Source: Nitrospinota bacterium (lineage in GTDB: Bacteria; UBA8248). Taken from it: a stretch of DNA of 44,968 nucleotides. The translations under genes and the position numbers were made by a program. How positions within the stretch are numbered: the first letter of the stretch is position 1; every line of letters starts with the position of its first letter. The stretch is from the NCBI GenBank assembly GCA_026706735.1, contig JAPOYD010000115.1:18979-63946 (forward strand). Direction: 5' to 3'. The notes under the pieces were generated by a model, which was not told where the DNA came from, did not search any database, and was given only the letters and a program-made list of their open reading frames with translations. Shown piece by piece: positions 8,442 to 17,042 of this stretch.

Positions 8442-10343
8442 ATGACCTTCGGAAACGCCACCCTGCGCGGCGGCCAGACGCTGCTTCACGACGCCCGGAT
8501 GTGGGGCCAGCTCTTCCGCTGGGGGATTTTAGGGCTTGTGCTTGCGATTGTACTCACCCCGGCTATAGGCCTCTTCACGACGACGAGTGCGCATGAATGG
8601 CGCGTCATTGGCCTGGGCACACTCGCCGAGTTCAAACTCGGCCTGAAATACGACCCTGATTCGCGCCAGACGTACGAGTGGCGTGCGGGCGAGCGGACGC
8701 TGGAGCGGATATCTCTCATCGCAAGTGATCCCAGGATCGAGCGGATCAGGAGACGCATGCTCGATACCGTCCATAAAAAGGCCTGGGTGGGCCTCTGGAT
8801 CGGGTTGGGCGGCGTGGCCCTGTTCGTGCTCATCTTCTGGTTCCTGGGCCGGCGCATGGCCCGCGCGTACAGGGTACGGGGCGCCGAGATGACCTCGGCC
8901 CAGGCGCTCGCAAGACGCGTTACGCCTCTCTTCTTCCGCCTGGCGGGAAGATTCTTTCCTGCCGCGCGCAAGTCCAAACCCCGTATTGCGGGCGTCCCCT
9001 GGCCCGAGCGCGCCGAGACGCAGCACACCATCGTCTCGGGAACCACGGGTTCGGGCAAGACCGTCCTGATCTCGGACTTGGTATCCCAGATTCGCGAACG
9101 GGGCGAGCGCTGCATCCTCTATGACAAGATGGGAAGCTACACGCGGGCGTTTTTGGACCCCACCCGCGACGTCCTGATGAATCCGCTCGACGCCCGGGCG
9201 CCGCGCTGGTCCCCCTTCCTGGAAGCCAGGACGCCCAGGGACTTCGACACGATGGCGGCCGCCCTCATCCCCCAGCAGAAGGACACGGTGGACCCCTTCT
9301 GGGTCACGGCCGCGCGCCAGCTGTTCGCGAACGGCGCGGGCGTCCTCTGGAAGCGCGGCGTCACTAAAAACAGCGTACTGGTCGAACACCTGCTCAAGAC
9401 CGAACTCACCTCCCTGGCCGAAGCCATGGAGGGCACGGTGGCGCAGTCCATCGTGGACCCCGAAAACCCCAAGACCGCGCTCTCGGTGCGGGCCATGCTG
9501 ACCGCTTACCTGGGCGCGCTCGAATGCCTGCCCGATACGGGTGTGCCCTTCTCGATCCGGGAGTGGGTGGAGCGCGAGGACGAAACCGGCTTCCTGTTCC
9601 TGACCTCGCGCGGGGATCAGCACGCGAGCCTGAGAGGCCTCATCTCGACCTGGCTCGAAATCGCGGTGAACGCGCTCTTGTCCTTGGGCCGGGATGACGC
9701 GCGCAGGGTATGGATTGTGCTCGACGAGCTTCCCACCCTCCACCAGGTGCCGAGCCTGCAACCCGGGCTCGCGGAATCCCGCCAGTTCGGGGGGTGTTTC
9801 GTGCTGGGGGTCCAGGTGATATCCGCCCTGCGCGACCTCTACGGGCGAAACGGTGCTGAGACCGTGTCGGGCCTGTGCGGCACCCGGGTGGTGCTGGCCG
9901 CACCCGACCAGGAGACGGCGCGCTGGTCGGCCGAGAGCCTCGGGCGCGGCGAGGTCACCGAATACGCGGAGGGCTTGAGTTACGGCGCGAGCGCGATGAG
10001 AGACGGCGTCTCGCTCACCCAGCGCCGGGAGATGCGCCCCCTGGCCCTGCCTTCCGAGATCATGCGCCTGGAAAACCTCAACGGCTACCTCAAGTTCCCC
10101 GGTCCCTGGCCCGTCGCCCGGATCCGGCTTGACTACGTAGAAAGACCGAAAGCCGCCGAGAGTTTCGTTCCGCGTGAAAACGCGCCGCTCACCGAGGAGG
10201 CGGAAGACGCCGAGTTCGGGCCGCAAGAACCCTTGGTCGATACTCCGGGTGATGAGGCTCGTGCGTCCGGCAAGCACGTGCCCGGCGAGAGCGATGTCGC
10301 TGTACCCAGGGAACCGCAGCCGGAAAACCTGAGGAGCTACTGA
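8442..10343 (+). CDS. traD: TraD, type IV coupling protein
   Basis: TraD is the inner-membrane ATPase that links the relaxosome to the transfer channel. I chose ATG 8442 for the AAGGAG site 6 bases upstream; the longer open frame has no support. The 633-residue product has two membrane segments (about 25-46 and 114-136) around a periplasmic loop. It then has a Walker A GTTGSGKT (200-207) with YDKMGSYTRAF following, a Walker B strand RVWIVLDELPTLHQVP, and the conserved LGVQVISALRDLYG segment. It belongs to the TraG/VirD4-TraD coupling family. The C-terminus is acidic, as expected for the tail that contacts the relaxosome. traI starts one base after its stop. Confidence 0.93.
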   Translation: MTFGNATLRGGQTLLHDARMWGQLFRWGILGLVLAIVLTPAIGLFTTTSAHEWRVIGLGTLAEFKLGLKYDPDSRQTYEWRAGERTLERISLIASDPRIERIRRRMLDTVHKKAWVGLWIGLGGVALFVLIFWFLGRRMARAYRVRGAEMTSAQALARRVTPLFFRLAGRFFPAARKSKPRIAGVPWPERAETQHTIVSGTTGSGKTVLISDLVSQIRERGERCILYDKMGSYTRAFLDPTRDVLMNPLDARAPRWSPFLEARTPRDFDTMAAALIPQQKDTVDPFWVTAARQLFANGAGVLWKRGVTKNSVLVEHLLKTELTSLAEAMEGTVAQSIVDPENPKTALSVRAMLTAYLGALECLPDTGVPFSIREWVEREDETGFLFLTSRGDQHASLRGLISTWLEIAVNALLSLGRDDARRVWIVLDELPTLHQVPSLQPGLAESRQFGGCFVLGVQVISALRDLYGRNGAETVSGLCGTRVVLAAPDQETARWSAESLGRGEVTEYAEGLSYGASAMRDGVSLTQRREMRPLALPSEIMRLENLNGYLKFPGPWPVARIRLDYVERPKAAESFVPRENAPLTEEAEDAEFGPQEPLVDTPGDEARASGKHVPGESDVAVPREPQPENLRSY

Positions 10344-10344
10344 T

Positions 10345-13161
10345 ATGGTCGCATCGATCGGCGCCCTCGTCGCGCCCGCGCAGTGCATCGCCTACTTCGA
10401 GCGCGACGACTACTACACGAAGGAAGACCCGAACCACCGGGAGTCGAGCATCTGGCGCGGCAGGGGTGCTGAGGACCTGGGACTCACGGGCCCGGTGGAT
10501 CCCGATACCCTCCGTACGGTGCTCGAGGGCGTGGTGCCCGACGGTTCGGGGCGCAGGCTCGGACGCCCGGGCAAGGACGGGTCGTTCCACCACCGTCCCG
10601 GCCGCGACTTGACCCTCTCGGCGCCCAAGTCCGTCTCGCTGCTGGCCTACCTCGGCGGCGACGCGCGCGCGATGTGGGCCCACGAGGTGGCCGTGAAGCG
10701 CACCCTCGACTGGGTGGAGCGCAACGCCGCCGAGACCAGGATGAGCGAGCCCGGTACCGGACAGATAGTCCGTGTCGGAGACCAGAAGTGCGTCATCGCG
10801 GCCTTCCGGCACGACACCTCGCGCAACATGGACCCCCTGCTCCACACGCACGCGGTGATCGCCAACATGGTGCGGGGGACGGACGGCAAGTGGCGCACGA
10901 TGTCCAACGAGAAGCTCTATGCGCAGAAGATGCTGATCGGCGCCCTCTACCGGGCCGAACTCGCCCGGGGCCTCGAAAGCTTCGGCTATCGGCTCGAGAA
11001 GACCCACGCCGACGGGCGCTTCGAGATCGCGGGCGTTTCGCGCGAGGTGATCGAGGCGTTCTCGACCCGGCGGGCGGAGATCGAGAAGGCGATGGAAGAA
11101 CGCGGCCTGGGGGAGACAGCGGGGAACCAGCGCGCGGCCCAGCGGGTCACGCTCATGACGAGGGACCCCAAGCGCGAAGCCGACAAGGGGACGCTCATGG
11201 CCGCCTGGGAGAAGCAGGCGAAGGAGGTGAACTTCGACGCCGCCGCCCTCAAGGCGCAGGCGAGGGCGAGGGGCGCTCTGCCCAGGGAAGTCGAACCCGC
11301 CGGCGAAGCCGTGGAATGGGCCGTGGCGCACCTGTCGGAACGGGAGGCGGTCTTCGACCGCGCGGCCCTCCTCGCGGGAGCGCTCGCCTGGCGGCCCGGC
11401 GCCGTGTCGATGGCGGGTGCGGAGCGCGAGGTGGCCAGGCTCGAAAAAACGGGCGTCCTGCACGCGGCGGACCTCCCCGGAGTGAAGGAGGTGCTCACGA
11501 CGGAGAAGGCCGTAGCCGAGGAGCGCGAGACAATCGCCCTGGTAGAGACAGGACGCGGACGGGGCGCCCCCGCCATGCGCGGCCACGCCGTGGACAAGGC
11601 GCTCAGGAACGGCCCGCTGACCCACGGCCAGCGCGAGGCCGTCAAGCTGATCCTCACGGACTCCGACCGCGTGGTCGGCGTGCAGGGCTACGCGGGTACC
11701 GGCAAGACGAAGATGTTGAAGCGCGCCCGCGCGCTTCTCGAGAAGCACGGCTACGACGTGAAGGGTTTGGCGCCCTCGGCCTCCGCCGCGCGGACACTCG
11801 AAGCGGAAGCGGGGATCGAGAGCCAGACGCTCCAGGGCTTCCTCGCGCGAAACGCGGACGTCGCCCAGGGCCGCCTCACGAGGAAAGTCCAAAAACAGTT
11901 GCGCGCGGGCTACAGGAAGACCGCCCTCGTCGTGGACGAGGGATCCCTGGCTTCCACGCGCGAGGTGCGCGAACTGCTCCGCATCTCGGAGGTCCTGCGC
12001 CTGCCCCGGGTCGTGCTCGTGGGCGATGCGAAACAGTTAGGCGCCGTCGACGCCGGCAAGCCATTCGCGCAGCTGCAGGCCGCTGGCATGAAGACGGCCG
12101 TGATGGAGGAGATCATGCGCCAGCGCGACCAGGATCTCAAAGCCGCCGTCGAGGCCACGCTCGCGGGCGACGTCAGGCGCGCCTTCGAGAAGTTGGGTTC
12201 CAACGTCGCTGAAGTGAAACCCGACAACCTGGCGGGCGCCGCCGCCGCGCGCTGGCTGGCGCTCCCGCCCGAGGCGCGCGCGAACGCCGGGCTCATGGCG
12301 CCGAGCCACGCGATCCGCGAGAAGATCAACGCCATCGTCCGCGAACGCCTGGTCAGGGACGGCGTCGTACGCGGCCCGGCTTTCCTCACGGAACGCCTCG
12401 TCTCGCGCGGCTACACCAACCCCCAGAAATCGCTCGCCGCGAACTATTCACCCGGCGACGTCGTCGCCTTCCACCGCCCCTACAAGCGCATCGGCGTCGC
12501 GAAGGGGGACGAGCTGCGCGTGGCGGGCGTCGACCATGCGAACGACGCCGTCATCCTGCAAGGGAAGGATGGACGGGAAATCCGCTGGGAACCGAGCCGT
12601 CTGGCGGCGCGTACCGGCGGGGTCGAGGTATACCGCGTCGAGCATATGGAATTGCGTCAAGGCGACAAGGTCCGCTGGACCCGGAACGACCCGGACCTCG
12701 GCCTCATGAACAGCCAGGCCGCCGAGGTGACAAACGTCAGGGACAAGCGCGTCACATTCCGCATCGAGGACGGGAGGATCCTCGACATGACGAGCGCCGA
12801 TCCCCAGCTTCGCCACGTCGACCGCGCATGGGCCTCGACCGTCCACGCCTTCCAGGGCCGGACGGTCGATACCGTCATCGCCGCCATGGAGGCCAACCAC
12901 CCCGACCTCACCAACCAGAAGACGCTCTACGTCGAGATCAGCCGCGCCCGGGACCGGGCGGAACTCGTGACCGACGACGCGAGAGCGCTGCGCGAGCGGC
13001 TCGAAGCCGCGACGGGCGAGCGCATCGCGGCCCTGGAGGCGTTCGGAGCGGGCAAGGCGGAGAGCACCGGGACGGAGAGGTCGAAGGAAGCGCTGCATCC
13101 GGGTGAAGAGCGGACGCCGGTGAAGGAGAGGACGCGTTTCGATCGCCTGATCGAAATATAA
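10345..13161 (+). CDS. traI: TraI, MobF-family relaxase and helicase
   Basis: TraI nicks the transfer origin, stays covalently bound to the DNA end, and unwinds the strand. The start ATG is one base after traD's stop, with GAGGAG upstream. The 938-residue product begins with the MobF relaxase domain: candidate nicking tyrosines Y23/Y24 in ERDDYYTKED, the HHRPGRDLTLSAPKSVSLL block (82-100), and the metal-binding histidines H156, H167 and H169 (DPLLHTHAVIAN). A RecD-like helicase domain follows with Walker A GYAGTGKT (448-455), LVVDEGSLAS, a central SH3-like part, and a terminal WASTVHAFQGRTVDTVI motif near 830. It is shorter than F TraI (about 1750 residues), lacking the second helicase-like half and C-terminal domain, like W-type or TrwC-type MobF enzymes. 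Confidence 0.94.
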   Translation: MVASIGALVAPAQCIAYFERDDYYTKEDPNHRESSIWRGRGAEDLGLTGPVDPDTLRTVLEGVVPDGSGRRLGRPGKDGSFHHRPGRDLTLSAPKSVSLLAYLGGDARAMWAHEVAVKRTLDWVERNAAETRMSEPGTGQIVRVGDQKCVIAAFRHDTSRNMDPLLHTHAVIANMVRGTDGKWRTMSNEKLYAQKMLIGALYRAELARGLESFGYRLEKTHADGRFEIAGVSREVIEAFSTRRAEIEKAMEERGLGETAGNQRAAQRVTLMTRDPKREADKGTLMAAWEKQAKEVNFDAAALKAQARARGALPREVEPAGEAVEWAVAHLSEREAVFDRAALLAGALAWRPGAVSMAGAEREVARLEKTGVLHAADLPGVKEVLTTEKAVAEERETIALVETGRGRGAPAMRGHAVDKALRNGPLTHGQREAVKLILTDSDRVVGVQGYAGTGKTKMLKRARALLEKHGYDVKGLAPSASAARTLEAEAGIESQTLQGFLARNADVAQGRLTRKVQKQLRAGYRKTALVVDEGSLASTREVRELLRISEVLRLPRVVLVGDAKQLGAVDAGKPFAQLQAAGMKTAVMEEIMRQRDQDLKAAVEATLAGDVRRAFEKLGSNVAEVKPDNLAGAAAARWLALPPEARANAGLMAPSHAIREKINAIVRERLVRDGVVRGPAFLTERLVSRGYTNPQKSLAANYSPGDVVAFHRPYKRIGVAKGDELRVAGVDHANDAVILQGKDGREIRWEPSRLAARTGGVEVYRVEHMELRQGDKVRWTRNDPDLGLMNSQAAEVTNVRDKRVTFRIEDGRILDMTSADPQLRHVDRAWASTVHAFQGRTVDTVIAAMEANHPDLTNQKTLYVEISRARDRAELVTDDARALRERLEAATGERIAALEAFGAGKAESTGTERSKEALHPGEERTPVKERTRFDRLIEI

Positions 13162-13191
13162 AAACATCGCACGGGAGTTCCGCCCGGCGCC

Positions 13192-13323
13192 CTACAACGG
13201 GTCTTCAGCGATGCTCGCAGCGACCCGCTCGGCCGCTTCCTGCGCCGAGTCGCGCGCGAGGTGCGCGTAGCGCGCCATCGTTTCCATCTTGCCGTGGCCC
13301 GGGAGCCTGCAAATCATGGGGTT
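13192..13323 (-). pseudogene. C-terminal remnant of a third tyrosine integrase
   Basis: The frame ending at 13192 encodes PMICRLPGHGKMETMARY followed by AHLARDSAQEAAERVAA. This matches the last ~43 residues of the intact integrase ending at 14690, including the GH box and the catalytic Tyr context. Upstream of residue PMI the frame is unrelated sequence belonging to a hairpin repeat. So this is a 3' fragment of a paralogue with an estimated 75-80 percent base similarity by eye. It may come from an older integration event or from a duplication of the integrase 3' end. It cannot encode an active recombinase. Confidence 0.75.
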
Positions 13324-13412
13324 GCTGAAAAGTCCCCTGTTCAGAGGGCGCTCTTCTCGACTGGAAAAGCAACCCCCCTGAAAAACGGGGACAGGGGGGT
13401 TCAACAGCGCCG
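13319..13412. repeat. Hairpin-forming short repeat abutting the integrase remnant
   Basis: Two nested inverted repeats are visible. GGGGTTGCT near 13319 pairs with AGCAACCCC near 13367. AACCCCCCTG (13371-13380) pairs perfectly with CAGGGGGGTT (13392-13401) around an 11-base loop. The motif CTTTTCAGCAACCCC (reverse strand) resembles the TTTTTCAACAACCCC repeats at 38271-38316, so this looks like a dispersed short non-coding repeat. It starts exactly where the integrase similarity stops. Confidence 0.6.
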
Positions 13413-13547
13413 ATGGGGTGCAATCTTTCGTGAAAGCGGATTTTTCGTGTGATAGGTTTTGACTCGTGGTGATGATTGGAACCGCCAAACCGCAATGTGG
13501 CATGCGAATGAATTCCAAGCTTTACATAGCGGACGAGGAGAGGACCC

Positions 13548-14171
13548 GTGGGAAAAATGCCAAAGTACGAGATGGACGAGGTTTTAACGAAAATTATGAG
13601 GCAGTTCTGGCGGCATGGCTATTCGGCGACGTCGATTCGGGATCTCGAGGAGGCGACGGGTCTCTTTCGAGGTAGTTTATACCACGCATTCGGCGACAAG
13701 CGTGAGATGTTCTTCCGGGCGCTCCGCCATTATGACCGCCTCCATCGCGCAGAGCCGATTGCAGAACTCGAAAAGGACGACTCGCCGCGCGGGGCGGTGC
13801 TGGCCGTTTTCGACGCTGCCGCCTCCGCCGCGCTGGAAGGTGGTTCGCGAGAGGGCTGTTTCGAAGTGAACGCCGCCCTGGAGCTTGGTGCGCACGATGA
13901 GGAGGTGGCTTCTTTGGTTGCCGACGCCTTCGCCGGCATGGCGAAGTTCTTTTGCGCTTCCATCGAGCGGGGCCAGGCTTGTGGAGAGATTTCCCCCAAA
14001 GTCGATCCGAAGCAGACGGCGAAGTCCCTGCTCGGTCTGTTTCTCGGCCTCAGGGTGCTGGCGTGCGTCTCACCCGATGAGAGCTTTCTGGAATCCGTCG
14101 TGGGGCAGGCCGAGGCCCTGTTGCCCTCGCCTGCCCAGGATTCGGAAAAGAGTCTTCAACAAACCCGTTAG
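13548..14171 (+). CDS. TetR/AcrR-family transcriptional regulator
   Basis: This is a one-component repressor. I chose GTG 13548, with an AGGAGAGGA site just upstream; an in-frame ATG at 13557 is the alternative. The 207-residue product has the TetR HTH in residues ~10-55 (MRQFWRHGYSATSIRDLEE, then ATGLFRGSLYHAFGDKREM), followed by an all-helical ligand and dimer domain that includes a conserved-looking REGCFEVNAALELG segment (about 103-117). The latter is common in TetR regulators of the TetR_C_16/YxaF-like type. No target gene is divergent from it, since the neighbour on the left is an integrase remnant. It may control the element's own genes or be cargo. Ligand unknown. Confidence 0.88.
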   Translation: MGKMPKYEMDEVLTKIMRQFWRHGYSATSIRDLEEATGLFRGSLYHAFGDKREMFFRALRHYDRLHRAEPIAELEKDDSPRGAVLAVFDAAASAALEGGSREGCFEVNAALELGAHDEEVASLVADAFAGMAKFFCASIERGQACGEISPKVDPKQTAKSLLGLFLGLRVLACVSPDESFLESVVGQAEALLPSPAQDSEKSLQQTR

Positions 14172-14224
14172 CGCCGGATGCGGACGTTGCTGGTTTGGTC
14201 CTTCTCGACCCCGGAGCCGGTGAA

Positions 14225-14536
14225 TCAAGGGAATTTCACCCCGGCCCCGTTCACCGCATCCCTGAAGTTTCGTCCCGCCTTGAAACTCACGACCCTGCGA
14301 GCGCTGATGGGCGCTTCCAGGCCCGTCTTCGGGTTGCGCCCCACGCGGGCGTTCTTATCCCTCACACTGAAGGAGCCGAAACGCCTCAGTATGACGGACT
14401 CGCCCCTCGTGGGGGGTTCCCTGCCGGCGGCGATGACGGCATCGAGGGCTTCTTCGGCGTTCACCGTGCTGAGGCCCGTATCCTCGGGGACGAGGCTGAT
14501 GATGTCGATCTTCGTCAAGGGACTTCTCCCGCGCAT
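14225..14536 (-). CDS. HU/IHF-family DNA-bending protein
   Basis: HU/IHF proteins bend DNA, and IHF is a common cofactor for tyrosine-recombinase excision and integration. The 103-residue product (ATG 14536) starts MRGRSPLTKIDIISLV and contains the family's beta-arm block FGSFSVRDKNARVGRNPKTG, then VVSFKAGRNFRDAVN. The start is uncertain: the ribosome site is weak and the frame stays open to a GTG at 14635. It is transcribed leftward, downstream of the two integrases and separated from the integrase stop by ~150 bases. That suits an element-encoded accessory factor for recombination. It converges on tetR. It is more divergent than a housekeeping IHF subunit. Confidence 0.85.
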   Translation of the reverse strand: MRGRSPLTKIDIISLVPEDTGLSTVNAEEALDAVIAAGREPPTRGESVILRRFGSFSVRDKNARVGRNPKTGLEAPISARRVVSFKAGRNFRDAVNGAGVKFP

Positions 14537-14689
14537 CTTCCGGGTGAAGGACCTGAGATGAATGATTCGTATAACCCGTTGAATGGAACGGAATTTATCA
14601 TCGGCCCCGGGCACGGGCAACCACCTGAAAACCACCCGCGGCCCGAAGGATCGAGGAACTCTCCTTGCCGGCGCGCGTCTGCTGCGGCC

Positions 14690-15856
14690 CTACAGCAGGT
14701 CCGCCGCGATGCTCGCGGCGACCCGCTCGGCGGACTCGCGCACCGAATCGCGCGCGAGATGCGCATAGCGCGAGGTGGTCTCGATCCGCGCGTGGCCCAA
14801 GAGCTTCCCGATCATGGGGAGCCCCTCGCCGAGCGCGAGAGCACGCGATGCGAACGAATGGCGCAGGTCATGGAGGCGCACGCCTTCGAGCCCCGCGCGC
14901 GTACGGACGGACTGCCAGGCGTCATCGAGCTTCCTGAGGTGCGCCCCCGGTTTCCTGCCAGGGAGCACCCAGGGATTGCCGGGCAAACGTGGCAGGCCCG
15001 CGAGGAGCTTCACCGCGGGTTCCGAGAGCGAAACGACCCGCGCGCCCGTCTTGGAGTCCGCGAGCCTCAGTTCCGCCGCCTCCAACGCCACTTCCTCCCA
15101 GCGCAGAGAGAGGATCTCCGACTTCCTGCACCCGGTCAGTATCAGGAGACGGATGGCGGCCACCGCGCTCGACGACGCGCGGCCCTCCGTCTCGACCTCA
15201 TCCAGCGCGCGCCCCAGGCGGTCCAGTTCTGCCTCGGTGAGGAACCGCTCTCGCCGGCGCCCGGGGTATTCGGCGATGGCGCGGCAGGGGTTCGATAATC
15301 CGTCAGGCACCAGTTCCCAGTCCTCAGCCAGTTTGTACATCGCGGACAGCGCCCGGACGGCCTGGTTCGCGGCCGCGGGCGTCTCATGGAGTCTTTGATG
15401 CAATCCCACGACGTGGGTGGGCCCGACCGCAATGAGCGGCATCTTTCCCAGCGCCGGCACGATGTGCCTGCGGACCACAGAGCGGACCGTCTTCACGGTG
15501 CGCGGCTTGCACCGCACGGAGACGTATTCCGTGAGATAACGCTCGGCGAGCTCGGCCACCGTGGGACCGCCAGCAGGCTTCATCGGCTTGGGCACGGCTT
15601 CCTCGCCCGCCTTGATTCGCGCGATGACGAGCGCCGCGCGCTTGCGGGCCTGATCGGCATGGATCACGCCGTGGCGGCCCACCGCCACCCGTTTGGGTCC
15701 TTGGGGTCCCCGCGCCTGGGCGACGTAGACCTTCCCGCCCGTGGGGTAGACCCTGACGCCGAAGCCAGTGAGATCGCGGTCCCAGAACACGGTGTCTTTT
15801 TCGACCGTGAGTTTCGCGACCGCGCGGTTCGAAAGCGTTTTGATTTTGGGCTGCAT
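14690..15856 (-). CDS. Tyrosine recombinase/integrase, DUF4102 type (second of tandem pair)
   Basis: This is a phage/ICE-type site-specific integrase. ATG 15856 is preceded by AGAGGGGA, which overlaps the stop of the upstream integrase, so the two are coupled. The 388-residue product has an N-terminal arm-binding DUF4102 domain (about 1-90: DTVFWDRDLTGFGVRV, KRVAVGRHG), a SAM-like core-binding domain (about 95-190), and a catalytic domain with Arg in LTGCRKSEILSLRW, Lys in DSKTGARVV, HDLRHSFASRA, LLGHARIETTSRYAHL and the Tyr nucleophile. All catalytic residues are present. Its C-terminus closely resembles the remnant at 13192-13323. Confidence 0.94.
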   Translation of the reverse strand: MQPKIKTLSNRAVAKLTVEKDTVFWDRDLTGFGVRVYPTGGKVYVAQARGPQGPKRVAVGRHGVIHADQARKRAALVIARIKAGEEAVPKPMKPAGGPTVAELAERYLTEYVSVRCKPRTVKTVRSVVRRHIVPALGKMPLIAVGPTHVVGLHQRLHETPAAANQAVRALSAMYKLAEDWELVPDGLSNPCRAIAEYPGRRRERFLTEAELDRLGRALDEVETEGRASSSAVAAIRLLILTGCRKSEILSLRWEEVALEAAELRLADSKTGARVVSLSEPAVKLLAGLPRLPGNPWVLPGRKPGAHLRKLDDAWQSVRTRAGLEGVRLHDLRHSFASRALALGEGLPMIGKLLGHARIETTSRYAHLARDSVRESAERVAASIAADLL

Positions 15857-15866
15857 CGTTTCCCCT

Positions 15867-17042
15867 CTACTTCCCTCGGCTCTTGACGTGGACGCCGATG
15901 CTCTCCCCCACACGGGCGGCCGCTGCCTTCTCAGCGTCCCGCATCAGGTGCGCATAGCGCGCCGTGCTCACCACGTGGCGGTGGCCGAGCAGCCTGCCGA
16001 TCGCGGAGAGACTCTCGCCCAGCGCCAGCGCCCGCGAGGCGTAGCTATGCCTCAGGTCATGGATCCGCACGTCGTCCAGCCCCGCCCGCTCCCTCACGGC
16101 CTCCCAGTAGTAGGAGAGGCTCCCCAGGCGGCCCTTCCCGTTCCCTGCGGGGAACACCCAGGTGTCGTCCGGCGAGCGGGGGATAGCGTCCAGCACGCTC
16201 AGTACGGGTTTGGTCAGGGGAACCATGCGCGGACCCGCCTTGGCTTCCTTAAGCCTGATCTCCCCCGTCGTGCGGTCCACGTCGTCCCAGTGCAAGTCCA
16301 GGATCTCGCTCCGCCTGCACCCGGTAAGCGCCAGAAGCCTGATCGCCGCCACCGCAGGCGCCCACGTCCTCCCCGCCTCCTCCAGGTCACTCAGCGCCCG
16401 GCCCAGGCGGCGGAATTCCTCTTGCGTCAGGAACCGCTCCCGCTTGCGCGTCCGGTAGCGGCGCAGCCCCCGGCACGGGTTGCTCCCGGCAGAAACCAGG
16501 CCCCACGCCTCGGCCATCCTGAACATCTTGGAGAGCAGTCCCAGGGCCGCGTTGGCCGTGACGGGCGTCTCACGGAGGCCGTGATGGAGTGCGGCGACCT
16601 CCGCCCGGCCGACTTCTTCGAGCGCCATCCCGCCAAGCGCCGGCTCGACGTGGTTCCCGAGCAGGGAGCGGTACGACCTTGTGGTATCGGGCTTGCAGCG
16701 CGTCTCGGCGTGGTCGCGCATGAAACGCTCGGCAAGACCGGCCACCGTGGGCGCCACCTTGGGCGGTCCGGGTTCGGGCTCCTCGCCCCGCTTGACGCGG
16801 TCGATGACGAGAGCGGCCTGTTTCCTCGCCTCGTCACAAGACAACTCGCCTTGGCGGCCGAGCGTCACGCGCTTCGGGCCCCACGGCCCTCTCGATTGCA
16901 CCACGTAGACCTTCCGGCCCGTGGTGTAGACCCGCACCCCGAAACCCGCCAGTTCCCGGTCCCAGAAGACGGCGTCGTTACTCTCGACACGTAGCGCGTC
17001 GACGACGCGCTTGGTAAGCTTGATGTCGCTTCTTCTGGGCAT
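15867..17042 (-). CDS. Tyrosine recombinase/integrase, DUF4102 type (first of tandem pair)
   Basis: This is the first of two coupled integrases. ATG 17042 has a CAGGGAG site 6 bases upstream; the open frame further upstream is AT-rich leader. The 391-residue product has the DUF4102 arm-binding domain (FWDRELAGFGVRVYTTGRK), a core-binding domain, and a catalytic domain with LTGCRRSEILDLHW, EAKAGPRMVPL, IHDLRHSYASRA and LLGHRHVVSTARYAHL, so the catalytic set is intact. It is clearly paralogous to the second integrase, though much diverged. The pair could act on different sites, or one could have become a directionality partner. The AT-rich region immediately upstream is the likely attachment and promoter zone. 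Confidence 0.94.
   Translation of the reverse strand: MPRRSDIKLTKRVVDALRVESNDAVFWDRELAGFGVRVYTTGRKVYVVQSRGPWGPKRVTLGRQGELSCDEARKQAALVIDRVKRGEEPEPGPPKVAPTVAGLAERFMRDHAETRCKPDTTRSYRSLLGNHVEPALGGMALEEVGRAEVAALHHGLRETPVTANAALGLLSKMFRMAEAWGLVSAGSNPCRGLRRYRTRKRERFLTQEEFRRLGRALSDLEEAGRTWAPAVAAIRLLALTGCRRSEILDLHWDDVDRTTGEIRLKEAKAGPRMVPLTKPVLSVLDAIPRSPDDTWVFPAGNGKGRLGSLSYYWEAVRERAGLDDVRIHDLRHSYASRALALGESLSAIGRLLGHRHVVSTARYAHLMRDAEKAAAARVGESIGVHVKSRGK

Noticed and set aside
8529-10388. 619-residue minus-strand open frame opposite traD
   Set aside because: Same kind of GC-driven shadow; traD carries Walker motifs on the + strand.
13192-17042. RIT-type (three recombinases in trio) element
   Set aside because: RIT elements have three intact, overlapping recombinases of distinct subfamilies. 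Here two are intact, the third is only a fragment resembling the second, and other genes intervene.
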